In this document: piece by piece, positions 35,574-46,600 of the stretch
Position numbering within the stretch: the first letter of the stretch is position 1
How the letters are laid out: each line of letters starts with the position of its first letter
Assembly (NCBI GenBank): GCA_029964075.1
Contig: CM057149.1
Location: 10,674,465-10,738,464, forward strand
DNA: 64,000 nucleotides
DNA from: Patiria pectinifera
Lineage: Eukaryota > Echinodermata > Asteroidea > Valvatida > Asterinidae
Direction of reading: 5' to 3'
The notes under the pieces: model-generated
What the model was told of the DNA's origin: nothing
Database searches by the model: none
The model's input: the letters and a program-made list of their open reading frames with translations, nothing else
Program-made: the position numbers and the translations under genes

Positions 35574-35703
35574 ACTCAATTGCAATGCCAATGAATGTCG
35601 GGCATATCAGGTCAGTCATGTCAGTCATTGGCATTGCAGAAATGTTGAAAAGACATGAATTTGGGACTGGAAGTACGAAGGGTACTGGTATCGTAGCAGT
35701 GTT

Positions 35704-35809
35704 GTAGTCGAGTACTTTTTTAACATTTGGACATGGTCTGGCGACTATCGCCAGACCATGTCCAAATGTTAAAAAAGGAGATAAGTTGGGTCCAAGTTAC
35801 TCAGACTAG
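35704..35809. mobile_element. Family C small foldback, left-truncated
   Basis: ACATTTGGACATGGTCTGGC mirrors GCCAGACCATGTCCAAATGT around a CGACTATC centre; the right end continues AGTTGGGTCCAAGTTACTC and GACTAG. Confidence 0.75.
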
Positions 35810-36954
35810 GTGCACATAACGTGAGTATGTCATGAGGTATTGTACGGAGTTTAGGGGCAAACTGTGCAGCGGTTCTGTGGGAAAAAGCATGGTTGGGATG
35901 GACGTTGTTGTACTTACATTTAATTAGTGTTTTGTGTTGATCACAATTTTGCGGGGTTCTGAACCTATGAGGCTCCACTACGTGAGCTAGGAGTAGTACC
36001 TGCCGAGTACAAGAACAGGTCTCCGAGTACAGTCGTTTTCTTAGTTCCGGATTTGTCCTAGTTCCGGATCGCTTCACATAAAAACCTACCTCTTTTTGAT
36101 TAGTCTCCAATAAAACAAATTCGGACAGAGCGCATGTTCAAAAAGAAAATGTAAGCTTCTTGATACACAAAGATCTTTTCGATAAAATCTATAGAAAAAA
36201 AAAAGGAATTTTGGCCAGATTTCAGACTCGTACTCCGACATGTTTGGACGGTTTCAAGAAAAACACGGGAGCTGCGAATCGACGCTAAATTTGCTCCTCG
36301 GTATATCTCTCGTACAGTGTGGTTTCGAATCTTTTTTTCATTCACTACAATCGTATCGAATGTTTGTTCAATCAAAATAAGTTGTAGCATCTCTAATATT
36401 TGAAAATTCGCCAACGAATGACCGTATGCTTTTGCCTACTTCCGGATCGCGCATGCACTTACGACCCAACTACATGCGCGTTAATCGATTTTGTGTGACG
36501 TATTCTGTGCTGGGTCAAAGATTTTCGGTCCATGCGTGAGTTTGAGCCTTTGCACTGCAGACAAAAGTCTCAAAATCATTTACGCTTTTTCTCTTTTTAA
36601 AATTTGCTGGAATTCTCTTGCATGAACTATTTTTAGATAATGAAATAATACTTTATCAGAAAATATGTTTGATTCGGTTGGTTCTGGCTGAAAAAAAAAG
36701 ATGTTCTCGCGAGATTTTTTTTTCGCATGAAGCAGTTTTGATCGATTCGGAACTGATTGAACCGATCCGAAACTAGGAAAAGTGACATCGGCACTTTTGA
36801 CGTCGTAAAATCAAAATGAAAAGCGCTTAAATTTTAAAAATTATTTCGTGGTCTCTCCATCACTCAAGGTAACTTTTTAATCAATGTCACTTGAATTCGT
36901 GGAGTAGTTGAGCCGAAAGCAGCCTGAATGATGTTTGCTATCCGGAACTAGGAA

Positions 36955-37432
36955 ACGACTGTAGGAGTAAGTTGTAGTTGTACTTATGAGTACGAGTAGG
37001 CCCCCTACTGTACTTCCGAGTGCGAGTAGGGTACTTCCGAATATAGCCATAAGGCAAATGGTTCGTTGTGTGTAATTGGCCCAGGCCCAGTCAAACCGAT
37101 TTACAGACCCACTAACCATGCTAACGGCTGCCTGTTAAATGTGTTTGTCCAGACGTGCACAGAGGAAAATCAGAAAACTTCGATTTCTCCACAAGGCAAT
37201 CAACCATTTCAAACTGAAGGTATTTTTCCCCTGAGTACTGCTATTCGAGTACGAGTACTTTGATGATCGAGTACAATTTCGACATGTCGAGTACAAGTAC
37301 TTTGTTGCCGAAGTACGAGTACCGTCATTTCGATTACGAGTACTTTGATATTTGAGTACGAGTACTCCAAAAAAAGTACTTGAGTAGTACTCGCGTACGA
37401 GTACTGAGTACAAGTACATGTACTACAACACT
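36955..37432. mobile_element. GTACTC foldback element, copy 2
   Basis: Inverse orientation relative to copy 1: GAGTACGAGTA arrays at 36961-37035 and 37235-37432 around a core with ATTGGCCCAGGCCCAGTCAA and GGAAAATCAGAAAACTTCGA. The arrays are more diverged than in copy 1. Confidence 0.75.
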
Positions 37433-37439
37433 GTACCGT

Positions 37440-37470
37440 AGTTCAACGCTCCACTCAGTAGAGCTAACTG
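37440..37470 (+). mobile_element. Solo arm of the hairpin element
   Basis: AACGCTCCACTCAGTAGAGC plus TA matches the right arm of the 35.5 kb hairpin; the partner arm is missing. It abuts the GTACTC foldback element. Confidence 0.6.
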
Positions 37471-37537
37471 ATAAACATTTCCAAGTTTGTTAGGAATTAC
37501 TAGAACATTTTCTTGACTCTCCGTATGGACTCTGTTT

Positions 37538-37764
37538 CCAATCTTTGGAAAGATTTCCATATAAGAAGTTCACTCAACACCCTGTGTACAAACCCTATGA
37601 GAGTGGACTGAACAATTCTTAAAGTGTTTTCTAAGAAAATGCTTGTATTTTCTCACTGCTTAAATTGACTTTGATGACATGAAATTGCTATCTGGGGGCT
37701 TGTTAGTCAATACAGAGGAAAATTAGTGAACTTCTTATATGGAAATCTTTCCCAATCTTTGTCT
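37538..37764. mobile_element. Foldback MITE P
   Basis: GGAAAGATTTCCATATAAGA and AGTTCACT on the left mirror AGTGAACTTCTTATATGGAA on the right. Interior GTGTACAAACCCTATGAGAG. Confidence 0.7.
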
Positions 37765-37982
37765 GGTGAGTGCAAACTGAGGCAAGAAAGTATAAATTAA
37801 GCCTTTAGTTTAACTAATCAGCTTCAGACTGTAGTTCTTACGCTAGGCCTACCTGTTAGTTGCTCCATGGTTCTGGGGGTAATCAGCTTCTTCAACATCA
37901 TTTTCAGGTTTCAAGTGAGATGAAGGCTCCTGGCAGGAGTTTTTGACAAAGGATGAAGATACTTACTCAAGGTAGGATATTG

Positions 37983-38104
37983 CTAGTCCGAGTAACTTGG
38001 ACCAAACTTATCCCCTTTTTAACATTCAGACATGGTCTTACTATCGCCAGACCATGTCCGAATGTTAAACAGGCGATAAGGTGGGTCCAAGTTACTCGGA
38101 CTAG
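37983..38104. mobile_element. Family C small foldback, complete
   Basis: A 122-base near-palindrome: CTAGTCCGAGTAACTTGGAC on the left and the mirrored GTCCAAGTTACTCGGACTAG on the right, centre TACTATCGCC. There is no spacer beyond the centre, so the element is almost purely arms. Confidence 0.85.
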
Positions 38105-38128
38105 GCTATTGCTGGTTGAGGAATATTT

Positions 38129-38420
38129 GGGCAATTCCACGGTTACTCATGAAAATATCATATCATGTACATGATAAATAAGATGCACAAAATCGGTTAC
38201 TCACATTACGAAAATGTAACGTGAGTAACCGATTTTGTGCGTCTTGTTTATCATACATAGTACATTTTTCTGGATGTCATCTTTGGTGCTTAGGTAGGTC
38301 TAGGTCTACTCTATCTACCATGGGGATAACAGTTATTAAACCTTTTCAGTAAGGTAATTACAGCCCAAGCAAACTCAAAAGTACATCAAAAATGTAACAT
38401 GAGTAACCATGGAATTGCCC
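38129..38420. mobile_element. Foldback MITE O with internal hairpin
   Basis: GGGCAATTCCACGGTTACTC and mirror GAGTAACCATGGAATTGCCC. Inside, 38182-38243 is a near-perfect hairpin (GCACAAAATCGGTTACTCAC arms) that repeats the GGTTACTCA word of the outer arms. Confidence 0.75.
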
Positions 38421-38477
38421 ATTTATGATTATGACTCATGTCAGGAATAATGAGTACCAAATGTTTACCGATATTTT

Positions 38478-38826
38478 TTGGTGGCATGGGTGGTTTGTGC
38501 TTTAAGCGCTCGCCTCTCACCAAGGTGACCACGGTTCGAATCCTGGCCGCGGATCACATGTGAGTAGAGTTGTGCGCTGCTTCTCTCCTGTGCCACAACA
38601 TGCACAAGGGTTTTTTTTCCGGGCCCTCCGGTTTTCCTCCCTCCGGAAAAATCAAACACTTTCGATCTCAGGCTGTGCTCCGTGGTCATACATGGGTCGA
38701 TGTGGCCGGCAGCAATAGGCGCCCTTACGTGCCAGCGGCCCGACCACGTTGTAGCCACGTCCTTCGCAATTCAGCATACCAGCTGCCAGTAAGGATGATT
38801 AGCCTCTCAAATTATTATTATTATTT
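38478..38826 (+). mobile_element. tRNA-derived SINE
   Basis: The tRNA-like head has box B GGTTCGAATCC at 38533-38543 and a preceding GGTGGTTTGTGCTTTAAGCG box A region. The non-tRNA body includes TCCGGTTTTCCTCCCTCCGG, and the tail ends in an ATT repeat. The tRNA-like part lacks a proper acceptor stem, so it is a SINE rather than a tRNA gene. Confidence 0.7.
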
Positions 38827-38944
38827 AGCCGTGAACTGGTCTCGCATTTTTTCCGTTCTTAAGCGGGCAGAGTTATAGCACTCTCATGCATGTGTACATA
38901 CGAGTAGGCCTACACCGTGATATACATGCCTTTAAAATAATTAA

Positions 38945-39360
38945 ATTATCATTTCTAGATGCCCTGTGGTGTGATCTGAGGCAATTTGAGACAACTTTTA
39001 GTCAAAGCGATATTTTCTTAGCAAAAGATAATAATTTCAACATCAATTTTACGGTTGAAGTTATTGAATCAGCTACATGTATTATATTTTGAGCTAAAGG
39101 CGTGGGGATTAGGGCCTGTTTAAAGGCTCCAAAAATTTAGGATTCTTGATGCTCTGTGGTGTGATCTGAGGCAATTTCGGACCACTTTAACCAATATAAA
39201 AGATACATTGTATAGGGCCCTGTAAATGAGACACACAAGTTCAAAAATCTGGTGGGGGGGACATTTGATATTGTGTCCCCCATCCTTCAAAAAGTTGGAG
39301 GGGGGGGGGGGGGACATGTCCCCCTGTTCCCCCTCCAGGATTAACGCCCATGGTCCTCTC
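38945..39360. repeat. Two decayed relatives of the 32.4 kb hAT MITE
   Basis: TGTGGTGTGATCTGAGGCAA occurs at about 38965 and 39155, each followed by GACAACTTTTA or GACCACTTTAACCA as in the 32.4 kb element. Long G and C runs at 39250-39330. Termini are not clear. Confidence 0.5.
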
Positions 39361-39439
39361 CCTGGCTCTGGTTGATCGGTTGGCACCTCGGGGGTCACAC
39401 CCCGTCCCTCCAGTGTGATGGGATGAGCACATCATCCGC

Positions 39440-39720
39440 CTCCTCATCTGCCTCCTTGATTACATCCAGCATCTGATGGTTCACCATCATCCAGCACCAA
39501 GGCCCTGCAGTCCAGGAGATCCTTCTGATTCAGGGTCCTTTCCTTCCCCTCTTCGTCAAGTGGAGCAATGATGTACACGTGCCCAGTTGGGTTTGGCCTC
39601 CCTACCGCCTTGTGAGGTTGTTCCACACATAATATCTTGCATCTTATTTCTGCCCTTGATGGTACGGTTTCGAAGAAAAACCCTGGTCCCAATGTAGAGA
39701 TCTTTCTGTCTACGGCGCCA
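39440..39720 (-). pseudogene. Ty3/gypsy-type integrase C-terminal fragment
   Basis: The minus strand reads DLYIGTRVFLRNRTIKGRNK and, after a frame change near 39640, EQPHKAVGRPNPTGHVYII, APLDEEGKERTLNQKDLLDC. This matches the integrase tail pattern of Ty3/gypsy elements (GxRVxLRNR...GHVY...PLD...LLD). The rest of the element was not found nearby. Confidence 0.6.
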
Positions 39721-40221
39721 AATGTGACACCAGAAAATGTGACACGACAAGGATAGTGTACATTACTGTGTCTGGTTCTTTTAATGGTGGAACTACATCT
39801 TAAAGACAAAAAAGGAAAACCAACAAAAACAGTCAAGTCTTTCAAGAAATATTGAGGCTCACAATCTAAGTACATGTAGAGCTAAGAAGTATGCTTAGAG
39901 AACACTGTGATGGTGATGTGAACAGCACCAGTGCTAAAGGTGGAACTATGAATAATGTTCTTTATTATTGGCAGTGTACATATTTAGCCAGCGCTTGCTT
40001 TTTTTTAATGATATTTTCCTGATAGGCACTGAACATGCACAGTGCCTTTTTTTTTTGGACTTAGACATTTTTTCCTTGACAAATCTTAGTCTGGTTAGGT
40101 GCCGACAATGTCATTGTGTCTTCATATTCATGAAATAAAAAGGATCATTGGAATTAAAAACATTGCTGAAAGTTATGATAGGAACACTCTTGTAAGAGCA
40201 AAAACGAGAGAGGGGCATTAC

Positions 40222-41120
40222 TGACACACTGCCGTAAAAGTTGGTCCTCTAATCATTCTACCGGTACACAAAAACCTAAGTGCCGCGGGTTTTGTGCACA
40301 AACCTTATCAGATGATGCTCAATTGAGTTCGGCAAACACCGCAAGCCTCATCATAAATAATAAGTTAAGACAGATGTACCAGACCAACCTTGACGAGAAT
40401 GTGTTCGTAACGGGACAGTGGTCATCTCGCTCGCATGGGCTTTCAATAAGAACTTTTTCAAATTGGAAAGACACTTTGGAAATATCCAATCATTTTGGAT
40501 ATTATACTAACGAGCACCTTTTTTTAACAATGTTTTATTACTATTATATTTCGGTGTGGTGGGAGGGGGGAAGGGGCAGGGCTAGATAGACGATATCCGA
40601 ATGGCGCAATTAGACTAGCGGGCGCAATGAATTTGCGATTGATGAAGGTTCAAAGAATTTGTATGCAAGCTCATTTGCATCAAAAGTGCCCCACAACTCT
40701 TTTGAAAAAAGAGACCATCTGGTTTAAAAAAACGGTAGAATTGTGCAAATAAGCCGAAGATCAACTCCTTGGCTTTTGGGATTCTATCTTAGGGCAGACT
40801 TGATAAAACTATGGTTGAAGAATGGGTCCTATTTGTCCGAGAAAATGTAGGGATGCCATTTGTAAATTTGGCTGCACACAGGCTAGGCCATTACCCTTGC
40901 TCTACGCCTCTACAGACACACTATTGCCGTAAAAGTCGGTCCTCTAATCATTCTACGCAAAACCCCATGCGCCGGGGGTTTTGTGCACAAACCTTACCAG
41001 AGGGCCCATCACGCTCAACTGAATTTAAAAAAAATCGCAAGCCTCATCATAAAGAATAAGTTTAGACAGAAGTACCGGACCAACTTTCTTCGAGAATGTG
41101 TTGGTAATGGGTCATCAATA
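40222..41120. mobile_element. Dispersed repeat G, copy 2, with LTR-like direct repeats
   Basis: GGTCCTCTAATCATTCTAC and TTTTGTGCACAAACCTTA occur in two direct repeats of about 190 bases (40222-40400 and 40914-41110). They flank an inner part with GGAAAGACACTTTGGAAA and GCGGGCGCAAT. It could be a terminal-repeat-in-miniature element or a 690-base tandem duplication. No TG...CA termini were established. Confidence 0.5.
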
Positions 41121-43540
41121 GCCAGACAGTCGTTAATTTAGATCATTGCTGGTTTCCTTCTATTTTTTTTTTATTTTTTTTTTTGCAACTGCAACCCTCT
41201 GAAAACGTGGCTTTTACGTTTTTGCTGTTGGTTTTGCACTTCTAATGCACAAAGAGATTGAACACCTCAATTACATGTATTTTCAGGCTGCAAATTTATA
41301 TAATTTGAAATTTTGGAATTAACTAATTATTCCATTTATAAGTAAACCAGCTGATGCTACATGTATGTTCAATGTCTCATTCCAAAATGATTTTTGTTTT
41401 GTATTGCTAGACCAAGTTTTTTTTAACAACCTTGGGTAGAATGCAGTATTCTGGCAATTTTTTTCATCATTCACGGTACAGTAACATCAGTGAAATGTGT
41501 CACTGTATACATGTACTTGTCACTGTAGACTTGTGCAACTGCCAAAACCTCACAGGACTGACTTAAATGGCGATTTAAAAAATCAAATGATTTTTTTTAT
41601 CACTGATTTAAATCTCTTTTTTTGTGTAAAAATCTTTGTTTCTTGGGGCAAACTAAATTGATTGAGAGTCATTTTAATCATTTAAATTAGCTGATTTTTT
41701 AAAAAGTGAACGATGTTGTTAACACATTTAAATCACTTATTCAATACAATTTTTTCCAAAGGCAATTTATTGCACAATTTTGTCAAAAAATTTCCAAATG
41801 CTGAATTGAGTTTTGTGAATGATGGGTATTATAGAAACCTGAAAACTCCTTGTTGATGGATGTAAGCATGCCTTGGAAGATTTAGACAAATTTTGAGACA
41901 AATCAGTATTGAAAGTTAAAAATACACAAAACCAGATACCGGTATTTAATTTAAAAATCTGATTTAAATTTTAAAAAAATATTAAAAAAAAATTAAATAA
42001 AAAACTGCCAACCCTTCCAAATAATGTGGTCCGTCCTGAGCCATTCTCTATCACAATGTGTCATGTCAATTGTTATATTGCTTTTTCTTGTGTACATACC
42101 CGGTAGGCTTATCAAAATTTTTGTCAATGGGTGCAACATTTAAATAGTTGTAAATTTAACATTAAAAAAAACAGTTCTCCCTGTAAAGATACATTGTACA
42201 TACACACATCTGAGTACGTATATATCATGCCAAGTTATTTTCTAAATTATTTCCAGTAAAATGCTGTTCTTCGCATTCTTTCCCTCGGTAACCTTTAGAC
42301 TTCGATGAGCAAATCGTCATGAAGGCCTTCCTGTTGCCATGGTGTGATGTTAATGGAGTGTATTATAATATGCACTCCTATTGCTTCATTTGCCATGTTT
42401 GAATCCGTTTACTTGAGCTCCCAATCATATTGTTGGTTGCCATGGATACTGCATCAAAGCAAGTGATGAAGTGCTGGATTTTTTTGTTGACAATGGCAGC
42501 AGACCGATCGTGTGAGGTTGTACGGTAGCACGTGATGCAGTGAGGAGCCTGCACAATGTGTTATCACAAATCTTTCTAAATACGTGTGTACATGCACTGT
42601 ACTATTCAAGATTGCTACATCATAACATGTACCGGTAGTTCATCTAATTAGTGTTGTCTGAATACAATGTTTTGTTGATTTTTTGATACGTGTACGCAAA
42701 CAGCATAAAGGTCAAGATGCAATCTGTATGTGTAAGGCATGTCATTGTATGAAAAGTCCTTGCTACACGTACATGTAACAGTAAGTTTTCATCGTTTGTG
42801 GCACATCCTTTATTATAACACCTCACCCACAGATTCTGTATCTTGATTGGCCGAGAGCGAGTCACACGGCTCTTGATAGTTTTTCTTGTTGTGCATGGCC
42901 AAAACGACTACACAACGGATGCCTCAGTCTAAAAAAGTACTACATGAACATACGCATAGAAACCGATGAAGCAACCAGAGGTCTGTTTGCATAGGGATGT
43001 GCATATTGCACATTTTGTTCCCGTGCTGCAGAGTTCAGTTCAACATTTCATGAAGGGGTATCGGCAGTTTGGAAAAGTAAAGTTTCTACTAATTTCATAT
43101 CGAAGAATATAAGTACATGTACATCAATTGGATTTTGGTTAAATTAATCAGTTATCTGTTAAGATTAAGTACAATTTTTGAGTGAGGCGTTTTAAAACAA
43201 ATGTTCACTGCTTCAGTTTGGAACGTCTCAGGGAAGACAGAACACTCCATGGATCACCTTATACCCAACCACTCGAAGCAGCAATATTTGTACCGGTACA
43301 CAACATGTAATTCCAAACAAATTTGGCTGGTTAATACCGGTATGCTCTGTGCTGTGCTTACCATGTACAGTCTCCATGTGGTGGAAAATCATCTCTTTGA
43401 AATAACGTGTAGGTCTTGTACGATACTTGCTAGAGTTCACTCCTGTTACAAACCACTAATTTGTACTAAATTTTATTTTCGTATTCTGCGTTTGTACAAG
43501 TTGTAAATGCCACCATAATCAAATGATTTTCTCCTTTTTC
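41120..43540. other. AT-rich sequence upstream of PTPDC1
   Basis: 41560-42010 is rich in GATTTAAATC and TGATTTAAATC palindromic words and is probably an old element. The rest should contain the PTPDC1 promoter and first non-coding exon, but no TSS could be placed. Confidence 0.4.
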
Positions 43541-43650
43541 TTCTAGGTTTTCAAAACATGATGTGACAGATCTTGGTTCTTACTACACATAACTACTGGC
43601 TCTACCGACCACCTATCCCCCTCTACCCCCTCCCCACCGACTGTTCCGCC

Positions 43651-46600
43651 ATGAAGTCATCCCAGAATGACCACCAGAACCCCTCTGGTACCCACATCAG
43701 TTCCATCCAGCGCCCCACGGCCAAGTACAACCGGCTGTCCAACACGGTGCGGCAGATAACCCCAGGCCCCTGGCAATGTGCCATGTTCTGCGGAGGCAAG
43801 AACTGCAAGTATGACAACCCAGCCAAATGGTCGGATAGTGAGATGGCACTCAGGGGCTTGTATTCCTCCTGGTGAGTTAGAACTGTAATAAACCTCCGGT
43901 TTCCTAAACAAGAGTTTATATACCTTACCGGTATGTGTTAAGGCAGAGTTTTAGAGGGCAATGGTTCTGTTATTCCTTAAATGCGCCAACCTTCAGTAAG
44001 CCTTGTGTGCATTAATTTTTATTGAGTTTAATAACAAAGAACACTCTCTCTGTGAAATGCCTGCAATATGTTGACTTTTTCCCCCTTCATCCCTTAAAGA
44101 GCAAGGCTTTTGACACCCCCCCCTCCTGCTAAAATGGTACTAAAACCCCTCGGAGAGAGGGTTTAGCACTAAACCAGAACGATTTTATCTCCTAAAACGA
44201 TGTATGAACGGTTTTAGCTAAAACTCTTCCTGATTTAGCCAGCGCAGTGACCGGAGTTACGTAAGTGGCGCGCTTTTGTAGTAAACAAACTACATATTGT
44301 TGGCTACACGGTGGGCACAAAGCACCCGTGAATCTCCTAATTCTCCTACTGTCAGCTATTCATTAAAAAAAAAAATTCAGTTCCAATCTCCACAAGTGTT
44401 TCTGGCCACATGGCCCAGGTATTTATCATAATATTCTAATATACCAGGAAAACTATGGCCAGAGATGCAACTTTTCCGGTTTTAACCGGAATTCTGGTTT
44501 TTAAAAAACATCTCACAAAATTCCGTTTTTTCCGGCCGTCAAATTAACCAGAAAAAGAGAAGAAAAACTGTGGAAATGCGTTGATTTTTACCTCGATTTA
44601 GTACATTTAGGCGCACGCATGGCACAACATTGTTCGTTGAAGTAGTCTTAAAAACAGTCTTTGTGTATGTTGTTGCCGAGCCTGCATGCGATACAAGCGG
44701 CCAACGTACTTGCACGCAGTATACAATGGCGCCTCGCGCGTGCTTCACCGCATGCGGGCGTGTTGTGTGCTATTAAAGCACACGTAGCATTCAGCCTGGA
44801 AATCAAGTCTATCATTTCAGCTATCGGTGGTTTCCCATCGCAGTGATATATGTGAATACAAAAAATGCGGGTACCAACCATGTTTTCGTTGAGCGCATCG
44901 CGTAGTGCAAGGATCATGTACACCGACAGCAGTGTTGTGGAATCGTGCATGTTTCGTGTCGAATATTACGTTGGAAATTCGGGTAGGCAGAATAAATATT
45001 AGGAATATGGAAAAAGTCAAAGTGATTGAACGAACCGACAGCTTTAAAGGCCATAGAAGCAAAATTAAAAAATAAACAGAACTTGGCTTGGCTACAAGAT
45101 AAAGATGACAACGGGGACTTTGTGTCGGACACGGAGTGGATTTTTCACACACACAAAAGTTCGTTTTTTTCAAGCAGCCATTCTGGGGGGTTTTCAAGCA
45201 GACCCAGTTCCGTTTTTTTTTTCAAGCAGACCCTGTGGCATCTCTGCTATGGCGCTGATTGGTGAATATTGCAATGTCAATATCACGTATATTTTCATGT
45301 GACTGGCATGATGTGCAGGCATGTTGTGCAGGCATGAGAGGGGTGCTGTGGTCCAGTGGTTACGGTGTTTGACTCGTTTGCCGTGGTACATGGGTTCGAA
45401 TCCTGACTTTGGGAATATGGTGCTTGTGCTCTTCAAGTATTTTACCATTATTGCTTTGCCCTTCGGATGGGGCGTAAAGCCGTAGGTCCTGTGTGTTGTG
45501 TAATGAACGTTAAAGGTACCGGTATAATCCATCAATTGCAATTTGTGCATTTTGTTCGTTTGAAGCAACAAACGTGTTCAAAATCTTAAGAAGGGTGCTG
45601 AACAACTAACCTGATGAAGTTTCAGCTCAGTTCAGCTTCAGCTGTATATTTCGAGAAAAACAGCATTCTAGGATCTCGATTTCAAATCAAAAGTTGCTGA
45701 ATCATGTTTTGAATTGGGCCTGAATTCAGCGTCCAAGACACGTTCTCACTGAGCCGATTGCAGCTACGCAATGTCGCGCACTGATCCGACGAATTATAGC
45801 AATTATAGCAATATCCAACGTGTGTGTCATGTCAACGCTTGTGCGCGCTTCGCCGAATAAAAAAACAAACTACCAACGGAAATTTCCAATGGTGCGTCTT
45901 AAGATGCACCGTTTGAAAGGCCTTCTTCTGTTGATTTTTTTCAAAATGACATCTTGCCAGAAAGAATCATTTCACGGGGAGTTTAGTTCCCTTAATATCT
46001 TTCAACCAAGTTTGTTTTTCAACAAAAATTACATCAGTTACTTTTCGGATATCTGCAAATGATGGACTATAGCTTTAGAGAACCCAGTAACACTTTTAAC
46101 TAAGAGAAGGGGTTTGCCCCTGTGTTTCTGGCAGTGGCTGCAATATGCGCCGCAGCACCTTGTAAACCCTTATAAGGTGTTGCATAATATCATATTTCTC
46201 ATAAACTTCATTTACCTGTCTTTAATAATAGACATAACATCCAGCGCCTTGAGTACCTAATTGTTGGTAAATACGTGCGCTATATTAATACAGTCGAGTC
46301 TCGTTAATACAGACTCGTTCGGACCTTGCCAAATTGTTTGTTATATCAGAATTTTGTATTAAGAGGAACATCAGTCCCATTCATTGTGCACATAAATGCA
46401 CAGTCGGGACAGAGGCTTTATGTTTGTCATAACCAGAATTTTGTATTAACAGAGTTTGTACTAACGAGATTCGACTGTATAAGACTCTGGTATTATCATT
46501 ATGTTGATGCAATAAATTGAAGTGCAAAATATCCGTTCGTGTGGTTTTGAATGCTGGTTTCGACGAACGTTTTCTGTCAGATAAGCATTTTTTGCACCAC

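Noticed and set aside
38530-38546. tRNA gene suggested by box B GGTTCGAATCC (also at 45393)
   Set aside because: The acceptor and anticodon arms do not form and SINE bodies follow; both are tRNA-derived SINEs.
44648-45197. Minus-strand frames of 100-126 codons in element I
   Set aside because: No transposase motif, and the homologous copy at 11.7-12.4 kb does not keep the frames; non-autonomous element.
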